A stretch of 64,000 bases of DNA, taken from positions 1 to 64,000 of the forward strand of contig JACRLB010000042.1 of assembly GCA_016235445.1 (NCBI GenBank), in the 5' to 3' direction. The notes under the pieces are model-generated. The model was not told the origin of the DNA and ran no database searches. It was given only the letters and a program-made list of their open reading frames with translations. A program made the translations under genes and the position numbers. Numbering within the stretch: position 1 is the first letter of the stretch; every line of letters starts with the position of its first letter. Shown one piece after another: positions 57,190-64,000 of the stretch. Origin of the DNA: Chloroflexota bacterium (GTDB lineage Bacteria > Chloroflexota > Anaerolineae > Anaerolineales > Villigracilaceae).

Positions 57190-57801
57190 TTAGGGCAAAT
57201 TCCACAGGTCAACAAGGCGCGGGGATATGATGTCGAAATGATTGCTTGCTATTCCCATTACATGCAATCGTATTGCGCCAGCAATCATATCTGCCAATTG
57301 CAAGCCATCCTCACGTTTAGAATCTCCGCCAATGATATTTTTGAACGGACGAATACGCTCCCCCCTTTTACTCCGCTCAGAAAACTGAATTCGCAGATGG
57401 CGGCAGAAGGAGGGCGTTGCGCCATCAATGATTAAGACTTCATTTGCAAGATCCAGTTCACTGGCATGCATGGTTAGCCCAATGATCAATTCAACTGTCA
57501 GCGCTTGGGGGTTCAAGGTATTGAAATTCGGTCCGAGTCGCGCTTTATCCGCAGTTACAGCACGGATGCGGAAATCAACAGCCAGCACTTCCTTGAAAAA
57601 GCGATCCTTTTGCAGGGGCTTGGATTGATGATATTTGAATTCAAAATTTGGGGGAACATAGAGCGCTTTTCTAAGTTCCACAAGCGGTTTGAGAGGCGCA
57701 CGTTCGGGCAACTGTACCATTGCAACCACAAAGTGACTGGATGAACTTGCCTGCCCTTCCAACCCCGCATCGCCTGATTCGTCAACAAAGAAGTATTGCA
57801 T
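57190..57801 (-). CDS. DUF3800-domain protein
   Basis: 203 residues. The DUF3800 hallmark FVDESGDAGLEG at the N-terminus, GLTMHASELDLANEVLIIDGATP in the middle and the C-terminal DGLQLADMIAGAI give the spaced acidic residues of an RNase H-like fold. Function is unproven; the family is frequent in defence and mobile-element neighbourhoods. This copy is bracketed by 27-bp direct repeats and paired REP elements and is followed by a structured 3' RNA. A -10 box eight bases before ATG suggests a leaderless mRNA. Confidence 0.88.
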   Translation of the reverse strand: MQYFFVDESGDAGLEGQASSSSHFVVAMVQLPERAPLKPLVELRKALYVPPNFEFKYHQSKPLQKDRFFKEVLAVDFRIRAVTADKARLGPNFNTLNPQALTVELIIGLTMHASELDLANEVLIIDGATPSFCRHLRIQFSERSKRGERIRPFKNIIGGDSKREDGLQLADMIAGAIRLHVMGIASNHFDIISPRLVDLWNLP

Positions 57802-57809
57802 AAGGCGTG

Positions 57810-57815
57810 ATTATA
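57810..57815 (-). promoter_or_regulatory. -10 box for leaderless DUF3800 gene
   Basis: TATAAT on the minus strand, eight bases before the ATG. Confidence 0.45.
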
Positions 57816-57847
57816 CAGCGAAGACTCATTGCTGGAGCCATTCACCC

Positions 57848-57919
57848 TCACCCTGCCCTTTCCCAGCGGGAGAGCGGGAAGTCGTCCTGCCAAAAGCCGA
57901 CTGAATCGGGGTGAGGGAA
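57848..57919. repeat. CCTCACCCT...GGGGTGAGG palindrome, subfamily copy 2
   Basis: Sister of 56949-57022 with the same internal blocks (CAGCGGGAGAG, AGTCGTCC, AAAAGCCG). The stretch 57920-58041 after it contains CGAGCGGAGCGAGTGGTAG and CCGAAGGACAG REP-like bits and no gene. Confidence 0.75.
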
Positions 57920-58041
57920 TTTCTCCCCCAAATCCGACGAGTTGACTGTTGAATCCGCATCCCAAATTTTCGTTTTCGTATTTGGGGGACGCGTACCCGA
58001 GCGGAGCGAGTGGTAGATGTCCGAAGGACAGAAGGGGTCAC

Positions 58042-58068
58042 CGCCCTTCACCCACACTCCCGTTTTTG
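58042..58068. repeat. 27-bp direct repeat, right copy
   Basis: Identical to 57023-57049, 1,019 bp away and in the same orientation. It ends just before the vsr remnant. Confidence 0.8.
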
Positions 58069-58070
58069 TA

Positions 58071-58310
58071 TTATTTTTTGAATTGTCTTTTCAACTTCAC
58101 AACAACTTTTGCTGGATACTTTAACTCGTGCTCCCACACTCGTACAACTTTCCGCCCTTCTTTTTTCAATTCACGAGAGACATATCTATCTCGGTCTTTG
58201 TTTTGCTTTAATTTATTTGCCCAAAACTCCTGGTTATTCTTCGGCATGTTTGAATGTTTGGGGCATCCATGCCAGAAGCGCCCATCGACAAACAAAGCAA
58301 TTTTATGCTT
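58071..58310 (-). pseudogene. 5'-truncated very-short-patch-repair endonuclease (vsr remnant)
   Basis: About 80 codons (KHKIALFVDGRFWHGCPKH onward, then NQEFWANKLKQNKDRDRY and GRKVVRVWEHEL) are the C-terminal half of Vsr, the T:G mismatch nuclease that accompanies cytosine-5 methylases. The FWHGCP histidine block is present, but the N-terminal half with the catalytic Asp is missing, and an in-frame stop lies upstream at 58335-58337. The remnant begins at the end of the HNH gene, so a rearrangement joined them. A short product could start at TTG 58295, but it would lack a key residue. Confidence 0.85.
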
Positions 58311-59070
58311 TGAAGATATTTTTGTTGTGATATTTTAGGAATTTAACTTCTGGCAAAAATCTTGTTGGTGTTTTAACTTCAGCGCCGTCGTACCGAAATA
58401 GAAAATCTTGTAAGGCTGTATCTACTTCATTGCGTTTGATTGATTTTGAGATTTTTATCTTGAAATCAGGCGTAATTGTGAGTAATCCTCTGTCAAATGC
58501 CCTGTCATGAATTGCGTTGAGGCAAAGTCCGTTGCGTGGGTTTACACGATTTGCTTCATCTTTTGACCAAGGAATAATATGGCTTGCGTTTAATAATTCA
58601 GGAACTCCAAGTCCAGTAATGCAGCATTTGAAATCATAAGCCGCAAGCACGGCTTTTCTAAAGAAGCTTTGATTGACGCGAACTTTGACAATCGTTTCAC
58701 GTTCTTTGCCTGATTTGGGTAAATCAAAGATTTCAATATCTGTGACTTCTTCAACTGGCTTGCCCGTCTTTTCAGCTAATAGTCTCTCGCTTTCAAAACT
58801 CAACAAGTCCCAATTATTATTGAATTCCCCCCATACTTCCGCATCCAACTTTGCTCCGTGCGAAGCTCCAGCAATATTTCTTTTTTTCAAAGTTGGGTCA
58901 AGGCTTGCAAGGTTTGCCAATTTCCACGACACGGCAGAAGGTGAGCGCCCCAAAATCTTTGCTAGTAAAATAATTTGAGGGTTGCGGATATGAATTGTGC
59001 CAAAAGGGATTTTGCAATATAGATTGAATGCAAGTATCAATTCTTCACGAGTCCATTTATTTGACGGCAT
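58303..59070 (-). CDS. HNH endonuclease
   Basis: 255 residues. The N-terminal helical domain (WTREELILAFNLYCKIPFG, LGRSPSAVSWKLANLASLDP) resembles a DNA-recognition helix bundle. The C-terminal HNH nuclease has CCITGLGVPELLNASHIIPWS with the histidines in ASHI, then NPRNGLCLNAIHDRAFDRGLL. The HNH_2-type layout is common in stand-alone defence or restriction proteins. AT-richer than flanking housekeeping genes. The start MPSNKWTREE lies ten bases after the VapC stop. The last residues (KFLKYHNKNIFKA) lie at the junction with the vsr remnant, so the C-terminus may be chimeric. Confidence 0.85.
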   Translation of the reverse strand: MPSNKWTREELILAFNLYCKIPFGTIHIRNPQIILLAKILGRSPSAVSWKLANLASLDPTLKKRNIAGASHGAKLDAEVWGEFNNNWDLLSFESERLLAEKTGKPVEEVTDIEIFDLPKSGKERETIVKVRVNQSFFRKAVLAAYDFKCCITGLGVPELLNASHIIPWSKDEANRVNPRNGLCLNAIHDRAFDRGLLTITPDFKIKISKSIKRNEVDTALQDFLFRYDGAEVKTPTRFLPEVKFLKYHNKNIFKA

Positions 59071-59080
59071 GTTTCCCACT

Positions 59081-59491
59081 TTACACCCACGAAATCTTGA
59101 TTTCACCATCCAGCGGCTTGAACTCATTATCCCCTGTGACCAAATCCGCTTTCTTGATTTTTGCCAGCGCGGCGGCAAAAGCATCAGCATAGGACATCTT
59201 GTGCTGTGATTTGAAACGCGCCGCTTCCTGGGTTAATTCCCAATCGGCATTTTCAAATTGAATCCGTAAATCGCGCAGGGATTTCACGCTGGCGTTGGCT
59301 TCCTCTTCCGAGATTTCCCGCGCCAGCGTATACCAAACTTCGCCCACATTGACCACGCTCATGTAAATGGGAATTTGTTCTTCATGCGCTGTGGCAATCA
59401 ACTCTTCCACCTGTTCCCCGGAAGGCTCGTCTTCAAGGTAGGCAATCACCGCCCATGTATCCAACACGTATGCTTTTGCCTTCTTTGCCAT
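59081..59491 (-). CDS. PIN-domain ribonuclease toxin (VapC type)
   Basis: 136 residues with the four PIN acidic positions: YVLDTWAVIAYL (first Asp), NVGEVWYTLA (Glu), MSYADAFAAALA (Asp) and LVTGDNEFKPL (Asp). VapC toxins cleave tRNA or rRNA. The gene starts one base after the antitoxin stop. It is probably autoregulated by the AbrB-type partner. Confidence 0.9.
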   Translation of the reverse strand: MAKKAKAYVLDTWAVIAYLEDEPSGEQVEELIATAHEEQIPIYMSVVNVGEVWYTLAREISEEEANASVKSLRDLRIQFENADWELTQEAARFKSQHKMSYADAFAAALAKIKKADLVTGDNEFKPLDGEIKISWV

Positions 59492-59492
59492 A

Positions 59493-59723
59493 TTACAACT
59501 CCCTTTCGCGTTTCTTGTCCACCATCAAAGCCTTCATCAAGCCCCTGCCTTTGTACTTTCCGCGCAGACTGCGAACATACTCACGAGTTACAGGGGTGAG
59601 GATGATCTGCCGTGTGATCGTATCTACGTCAATTTGAAGATAGGTACCATCCTTGATTCCCAATTGCTTGCGGATCTTGGACGGAATGACAACCTGCCCC
59701 TTTGAAGTGGCAACAGTTTCCAT
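59493..59723 (-). CDS. AbrB/MazE-family antitoxin (VapB type)
   Basis: 76 residues. The swapped-hairpin AbrB domain is clear: VATSKGQVVIPSKIRKQLGIKDGTYLQIDVD. A C-terminal basic tail (YVRSLRGKYKGRGLMKALM) would wrap the toxin. It precedes the PIN gene in the operon and should bind the AT-rich region upstream (59745-59810). Confidence 0.9.
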   Translation of the reverse strand: METVATSKGQVVIPSKIRKQLGIKDGTYLQIDVDTITRQIILTPVTREYVRSLRGKYKGRGLMKALMVDKKREREL

Positions 59724-59904
59724 TGCTTTCTCTCCTTTCAGAAGTTCAAAAAAATTCTACCACATTATAAAAAGTAAGTCGAAATATATATTATCTTACT
59801 TTTCTATTTTATCGGCATTCCGTGCGGGCTAACAGAGTGGCAACCTGCCCCTCGAAACCGAACCAACCCTCCCCTGAGTCCGAAGCGATGCGGGTTAAAT
59901 AAAA
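59724..59904. promoter_or_regulatory. AT-rich control region of VapBC; otherwise empty
   Basis: TACCACATTATAAAAAGTAAG and ATATATATTATC lie just upstream of the antitoxin start and include a TATAAT-like box on the minus strand (near 59763-59770). The rest holds nothing recognisable. Confidence 0.4.
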
Positions 59905-59934
59905 ACTGCGGAGCTAGAAAAATGCCTCCGCAGT
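59905..59934 (-). terminator. Terminator of the FAD oxidoreductase operon
   Basis: On the minus strand ACTGCGGAG pairs with CTCCGCAGT around a 12-base loop, followed by TTTTATTT. Confidence 0.85.
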
Positions 59935-59941
59935 CTTTCCT

Positions 59942-61168
59942 CTACTTCCAAATATTACCATACCCGTATTCACCTTCAAGCAACTTCCCTTCAGCGAAGC
60001 GACTGAATCGAAAGGGCGTGATGTCCACGGTTTTGGGCGAGCCATCGTCCTGACGGTTCGTCTGTCGCTCACCGTGACGAAGGATCAACTCCACCAAACT
60101 TGCGCCCGCGGCGGGGGAGGTCTTGAAGCCCGTGCCGCTCAAGCCGCAGGCGAGATAGAAACCGTCGGGGCCTGCCGCGCTGTAGATGGCGCGCTGGTCG
60201 GGGGTGATGCCGTCGCGCCCCACGTGGATGGAGTGCAAGCCGCTTTGCTCGATTTTTGGAATACGCTGAACAAGCGCGTCAATTAATTTTTCAACGAAGG
60301 TGGGCGTGGGCGTTTGGTCTTCGGCATCGGGCGCTTCGCCGCGCAGGCTTTCATCTTCGCCCGCCGCAAGGATCAGCGCGCTGCCCTCGGGGCGGAAGTA
60401 GCAGTTGATGGTATCGTCGATCACCGCGGGGATCTTGCCAAGCGACGGCGGGCGATGTAGGAACGCCACATCGTGAGTCCACGTGACGAGCGGGACTTCG
60501 ACATCGGCGAGTTTTGCGACATGCTTCGCCCACGCTCCTGCCGCGCTGACAATTATGGGCGCCGCAAATTCACCTTGAGTGGTGCTGACGCCTTTTACCG
60601 CACCGCCCGATGTGTGGATGGCGGTCACTTCGCAATTCTGAATCAACGTTGCGCCGTTTCGTTTTGCCGCTTCGATGAACGAGTTGGTGGTGAGGGTCGC
60701 ATCGGCGTAGCCCGAATCAGGTTCGTACGCGGCGAAGTCGAACTGGTCGGTGAGAAAATCAGGGACGAGTTTCTTCACATCGTCCGCCGAGATGACAGAC
60801 GTGTTTATGCCAATGCGCTGTTGGTTGGCGACATTGCCGCGCAGTTTATCTTCATGCTCACGTTTTGCGATTTGCATAAAACCCGTTTGCATGAATCCAC
60901 AACTTGCGCTGAGCGGAGACGAAGTGCCGCCGCCAACTCTTTCCTTCCAATTACTAAAATAATTTTTATAACTGGCGAAGGTCAATTCAGATTCGGCGGC
61001 AAGGTCGTAATGCATACGGACGAGTCCGCTCGAGTGACCTGTCGCGCCTGAAGCTGTAACCTTGCGTTCAAGAATGGCAACTTTCAGTCCGCGCTCGGCG
61101 AGGTGAAAGGCAATGCTTGCGCCCATCACCCCCGCGCCGATGACAATGGCATCAAAAGTTTGCGGCAT
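59942..61168 (-). CDS. FAD-dependent amino-acid/sarcosine oxidase-type oxidoreductase (DAO family)
   Basis: 408 residues. The N-terminal dinucleotide fold AIVIGAGVMGASIAFHLAERGLKVAILER, then ATGHSSGLVRMHYD (FAD contact), VSAAGAWAKHVAKLADV, and the C-terminal YLACGLSGTGFKTSPAAGASLVELIL, which closes over the flavin, place it in the DAO superfamily (sarcosine, D-amino acid, glycine oxidases or dehydrogenases). The substrate is not evident. Its start codon overlaps the stop of the GAF gene by one base (TAATG), so the two are co-translated. Confidence 0.87.
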   Translation of the reverse strand: MPQTFDAIVIGAGVMGASIAFHLAERGLKVAILERKVTASGATGHSSGLVRMHYDLAAESELTFASYKNYFSNWKERVGGGTSSPLSASCGFMQTGFMQIAKREHEDKLRGNVANQQRIGINTSVISADDVKKLVPDFLTDQFDFAAYEPDSGYADATLTTNSFIEAAKRNGATLIQNCEVTAIHTSGGAVKGVSTTQGEFAAPIIVSAAGAWAKHVAKLADVEVPLVTWTHDVAFLHRPPSLGKIPAVIDDTINCYFRPEGSALILAAGEDESLRGEAPDAEDQTPTPTFVEKLIDALVQRIPKIEQSGLHSIHVGRDGITPDQRAIYSAAGPDGFYLACGLSGTGFKTSPAAGASLVELILRHGERQTNRQDDGSPKTVDITPFRFSRFAEGKLLEGEYGYGNIWK

Positions 61169-62067
61169 TATTTTTTCTCATCCCTTGAACGCATTTGATT
61201 TGCTTTATCTTTCAACTCTTTGAAATAGCTTGTCTCTGTAATTTCCGCCACCTGATGGGCGCGGCGGGATTCGTCAATTTCGATTTTTAGTTTGGCAATT
61301 TCCTGCCTCAATGACGCTTCGAGAATGTACCCATCCAATGCGGCGGTGGCAAGCAGAACCAAAGCTTCCAGCGCATCATCATCTGCAAATGGAATGATCT
61401 CCCCCGTCTCAGCATTCTTGGCGTTGATCAGTTGAAGCACGCCGATCACCCGTCCCTCGCTATTTTGAAGCGGAATGGTGAGAAAGGATTTGGAGCGGTA
61501 TTTTGTGCGCGCGTCGAAATTTTTAGTGCCCGAAAAATCAAAGCCATCGGCCTGGTATGCATCGGCAATGTTGATGCGTTTGTGAGTCAAAGCAACCTGT
61601 GAAGCCACATTGGCGCGATTCTCGCTTCCATTGGCATTGTGCAATCGTACCGGGTAAAAAGGAATCTCATTTCCGCTGGTTCCGCCCATGGCCAGATCAA
61701 GCGATGTATTCCGCAGGATCACAAATTTAAGTTCATCGTTTTCAGCGAGGTAAAGCGTGCCCGCATCCGCGTTGGTCACCGCTTGCGCTTCGATCACCAG
61801 GCTTTCGAGCAGGCGGTTGAAATCCTTTTCCGCAGAGAGCGAAACGCCAATGGGAATCACCTTTCGCAAAAGGCGCAACTGATTATCACGAAAAGTAACA
61901 CTGCGGGCCATCGCATCCAGCATTCGAGCCATCTGCCCGAGGTCTCCCGAATCTTTGGCAATGTCGCTCAATAGCTCGGTGGTGTACTCGCCATTTTCCA
62001 CTGCGTTGATGGCATGAATGATTCGTTTAAGCGGAGAGGATGAACTGATAACAGTAAGATTTGGCAT
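61168..62067 (-). CDS. GAF-domain sensor with the shared EIT-type C-terminal tail
   Basis: 299 residues. A helical N-terminal part with HAMP-like character (NAVENGEYTTELLSDIAKDSGDLGQM) precedes a GAF domain at about 85-250 (LVIEAQAVTNADAGTLYLAEND, SFLTIPLQNSEGRVIGVLQLIN). It ends in a coiled coil (IAKLKIEIDESRR) and AEITETSYFKELKDKAN, the same tail as in the cyclic-nucleotide-binding protein at 51393-52127. There is no membrane helix or output domain, so signalling is presumably by protein contact through the tail. Coupled to an FAD oxidoreductase gene. An AGGAAA site precedes the start. Confidence 0.85.
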   Translation of the reverse strand: MPNLTVISSSSPLKRIIHAINAVENGEYTTELLSDIAKDSGDLGQMARMLDAMARSVTFRDNQLRLLRKVIPIGVSLSAEKDFNRLLESLVIEAQAVTNADAGTLYLAENDELKFVILRNTSLDLAMGGTSGNEIPFYPVRLHNANGSENRANVASQVALTHKRINIADAYQADGFDFSGTKNFDARTKYRSKSFLTIPLQNSEGRVIGVLQLINAKNAETGEIIPFADDDALEALVLLATAALDGYILEASLRQEIAKLKIEIDESRRAHQVAEITETSYFKELKDKANQMRSRDEKK

Positions 62068-62149
62068 ATTAATTTCCTGTGTTTGGTGAGTATACCACCT
62101 CGAAATTTATTCAGCTTGTAAAACTCTACCCCCTGACAGTTTTAAAAAT

Positions 62150-62246
62150 GGGACGCAGATAAACTCAGATGAACGCGGATTTCTCGAAAAACATAAGCAA
62201 AAACGGTTTAAATCAGATCAGCGTTTTCAGCGTTCATCTGCGTCCA
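62150..62246. repeat. Long imperfect palindrome (GGGACGCAGAT...)
   Basis: GGGACGCAGAT...GATGAACGCGGAT faces GATCAGCGTTTTCAGCGTTCATC...GCGTCC. It fills most of the 231-bp gap between the divergent GAF and nadD genes. Confidence 0.75.
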
Positions 62247-62285
62247 AAAAAACAAAGTATCGGGCGGTTAGGTAAAACTTTGAGA

Positions 62286-62291
62286 TATACT
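62286..62291 (+). promoter_or_regulatory. -10 box for leaderless nadD
   Basis: TATACT ends seven bases before the ATG at 62299. Confidence 0.45.
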
Positions 62292-62298
62292 TCCACGC

Positions 62299-62910
62299 AT
62301 GTCACGAGAAAAAATCGGCTATTTTGGCGGCACATTCGACCCTCCACATATTGGGCATCTTATCCTCGCCAGCGAAGCCGCATATCAATTCAAACTCTCC
62401 CGCCTGTATTGGGCGCTCACGCCACAGCCTCCGCACAAACAAAAGCAGGCCATCACCCCGCTCGAACATCGTCTCGCCATGCTGAAAAGCATGATCGCAA
62501 ACAACTCCATCTTTGAATTCTCACGCCTTGAAATCGACCGCCCCGGCCCGCACTACGCCATAGACACAGTCAGATTGCTTGCCCAACACGAACCTTCAGC
62601 CGACATCATTCTTTTGATCGGAGGCGACTCGTTACGAGACCTGCCCACCTGGCGCCTCAGCCCCGACCTGCTAACTGCTGTTTCCAAAATCGGCGTGATG
62701 CGCCGCCCGGAAGACTCCCTCAACCTGCCCGCGCTCGAGGAAAAACTCCCCGGCCTTACCGAAAAACTCACCTTCATCCACGCGCTTTTACAGCCCGTCT
62801 CCTCCCGCGAATTACGCCGCCGAATCGCCGCAGGAGAAATGTACCGTTATTACGTGCCCCCATCCGTGTACGACTATATCGAAGAAAACAAACTCTATCG
62901 CGGAAAATAA
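62299..62910 (+). CDS. nadD: Nicotinate-nucleotide adenylyltransferase
   Basis: 203-residue NAD synthesis enzyme that adenylylates nicotinate mononucleotide. It has the nucleotidyltransferase opening IGYFGGTFDPPHIGHLILA (HxGH), the NMN-contact region LTPQPPHKQ, LEIDRPGPHYAIDTVRLL, LLIGGDSLRDLPTW, and the C-terminal ISSxx-type motif as VSSRELRRRIAAG. Length is typical. Leaderless start likely. degV follows after 33 bases. Confidence 0.95.
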   Translation: MSREKIGYFGGTFDPPHIGHLILASEAAYQFKLSRLYWALTPQPPHKQKQAITPLEHRLAMLKSMIANNSIFEFSRLEIDRPGPHYAIDTVRLLAQHEPSADIILLIGGDSLRDLPTWRLSPDLLTAVSKIGVMRRPEDSLNLPALEEKLPGLTEKLTFIHALLQPVSSRELRRRIAAGEMYRYYVPPSVYDYIEENKLYRGK

Positions 62911-62943
62911 AAACGTTACGAATTATTAGGTCAAACTCCCCCC

Positions 62944-63798
62944 ATGAAAATCAGAATCGTCACAGACTCAACCGCCGACCTGCCCGCCTATCTTATCGAG
63001 CAACACGATATTCACGTTGTGCCCACCCTGCTTGTTTTGGATGGAAAAGAATATGCGGACGGGAGCGGCATCACCCGCGAAGAATTTTATAACCGCCTGC
63101 CCTCGCTCCAGACTCCGCCGACAACTGCCGCCCCTTCCATTGGAGATTTTGCCACCCCGTATGAGACTCTGCTCTCGAACGGCTGTGACCATATCCTTTC
63201 CATTCACGCCGCCTCGCAATTGACAACCATCGTCAACGTGGCGCGCCAGGCCGCAAAAGAATTCCCCGATAAAGTCACCTGCGTAGACAGCGGCTCGCTT
63301 TCCCTTGGACTCGGATTCCAAGTGTTGGCCGCTGCTGAGGAATCTGACGAAGCCCTCGTAGGGGGATCAGGCTTACGGTCCGCGTTGGAGGCGGTTGAAT
63401 CCACGAGAAAGAGATTACAAGTCATCGCCGCGCTGGATACGATGGAATATCTCAAACGCAGTGGACGAGTCCCCGGTGCGGTGGCGGCCTTGGGCGGTCT
63501 GCTGTCCATCAAACCGATGATCGAATTGAAAGATGGGGAAGTGAAAGCCATTGGCGCAGTCCGCACCACGAAGCAGGCCGATGAACGCATGTTGAAATTT
63601 CTGCTTGAAATTGGCGACATGGAACGCCTCGCTGTTTTACACACCAACGCCGAGCCGCGCGCCAAACAATTGTTGGATGAGCTAATGAACCGCGCCCGAA
63701 AATCCATCCCCCGCGATATTTTGTTCGTGAACGTCACCGCTGTCATCGGCACACACCTCGGCCCGAACGGCCTCGGTTTCGCGGCAGTAAGGAAATAA
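62944..63798 (+). CDS. DegV-family fatty-acid-binding protein
   Basis: 284 residues. The DegV opening VTDSTADLP, the lipid-site segments TPPTTAAPSIGDF (TSQPS-type loop) and HAASQLTTIVNVARQAA (SGTYQ-type loop), VDSGSLSLGLGFQV, and LKRSGRVPGAVAALGGLLSIKPMIELKDG are all present. In Firmicutes, FakB proteins of this family present fatty acids to the FakA kinase for phosphorylation. No fakA is in the window, so the partner must be elsewhere. Confidence 0.9.
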   Translation: MKIRIVTDSTADLPAYLIEQHDIHVVPTLLVLDGKEYADGSGITREEFYNRLPSLQTPPTTAAPSIGDFATPYETLLSNGCDHILSIHAASQLTTIVNVARQAAKEFPDKVTCVDSGSLSLGLGFQVLAAAEESDEALVGGSGLRSALEAVESTRKRLQVIAALDTMEYLKRSGRVPGAVAALGGLLSIKPMIELKDGEVKAIGAVRTTKQADERMLKFLLEIGDMERLAVLHTNAEPRAKQLLDELMNRARKSIPRDILFVNVTAVIGTHLGPNGLGFAAVRK

Positions 63799-63822
63799 GG
63801 TAAGATTAAGGTCGAGTTAGAA

Positions 63823-64000
63823 ATGCCAACAAAGGTTAGAAAAATCCTAAATGAATTCAAACAGAAACTTAAGCGGTTGTATGGCAACCGCCTTAAGGGC
63901 GTATATTTGTTCGGCTCCTATGCCCGCGATGATTATGAAGACGGTTCGGATTTGGATGTGCTGGTGATACTGGATACTTTCAGGTTCCATAATACTGAAA
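63823..64000 (+). CDS. Nucleotidyltransferase-domain protein (partial, cut by window edge)
   Basis: 59 codons from ATG 63823 to the right edge without a stop. LKGVYLFGSYARDDYEDGSDLDVLVIL carries the GSx(10)DxD nucleotidyltransferase motif of the MNT/KNTase family, as in the MNT protein at 56620-56925. A HEPN partner may follow outside the window. It starts 24 bases after degV. Confidence 0.8.
   Translation, partial: MPTKVRKILNEFKQKLKRLYGNRLKGVYLFGSYARDDYEDGSDLDVLVILDTFRFHNTE

Noticed and set aside
62101-62298. Riboswitch upstream of nadD
   Set aside because: The gap holds a long repeat palindrome and a -10 box close to the start codon; there is no room for a leader and no known aptamer pattern.

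Overview
The window looks like a chromosome segment of an uncultured Chloroflexi of the class Anaerolineae. The evidence is its moderately high GC, the gene families present, the many GAF/HD-GYP/cyclase signalling proteins, and dense intergenic palindromes. This assignment is an inference from gene content; there is no rRNA in the window.

Layout. 1-140 is the end of an IS1182-like element whose transposase runs off the left edge. 0.16-8.8 kb holds a histone-deacetylase-family hydrolase, a TAP-like lipoprotein peptidase, a zinc-ribbon membrane protein, and a minus-strand run of prs, a GNAT, meaB, a B12-binding mutase subunit and an RNA methyltransferase. 8.8-26.9 kb is an almost complete division/cell-wall (dcw) cluster: mraZ-rsmH-ftsL-ftsI-murF-mraY-murD-ftsW-murG-(CvpA-like)-murC-(66 aa)-murB-ddl-ftsQ-ftsA-ftsZ. 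It starts with a canonical promoter plus a three-repeat MraZ operator. murE is absent. 27-33 kb has small membrane proteins, a PAS/GAF/HD-GYP c-di-GMP phosphodiesterase, a YcaQ-like DNA glycosylase and a P1 peptidase in an overlapping operon. 33.1-34.7 kb is an AT-rich type II restriction-modification pair. 34.7-47.8 kb has rlmI, a YczE-like membrane protein, a subtilase fused to a polytopic membrane region, a PPOX-fold protein, a LysE exporter, a DUF4258/YgiT-type toxin-antitoxin pair, a Ca2+-type P-ATPase, an alpha-oxoamine synthase and ligA.

47.8-55.2 kb is a compact signalling locus. It has two paralogous MinD/ParA-like ATPases, each with a small partner gene, an ECF sigma factor with a two-TM anti-sigma candidate and a PrsW-family protease, a cyclic-nucleotide-binding protein, and a tandem-domain soluble adenylyl cyclase whose catalytic residues are split between its two halves. 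A GAF protein 9 kb downstream carries the same C-terminal tail as the cyclic-nucleotide-binding protein. 56.2-59.7 kb is a defence/toxin island: HEPN/MNT, DUF3800 with a probable structured RNA, an HNH nuclease, a vsr remnant and VapBC. The window ends with an FAD oxidoreductase, nadD, degV and a partial nucleotidyltransferase.

Three genome-style features run across the window. First, heptanucleotide repeats, often as facing inverted arms, and REP-like palindromes sit between genes and also in frame inside essential genes (rsmH, murD, murG, ddl, ligA twice, two RNA methyltransferases). Second, many genes have a TATAAT-like box 6-8 nt before the start codon, which predicts leaderless mRNAs. 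Third, several families of 70-200 bp nested palindromes, including a duplicated MITE-like element of about 127 bp, fill the intergenic gaps.
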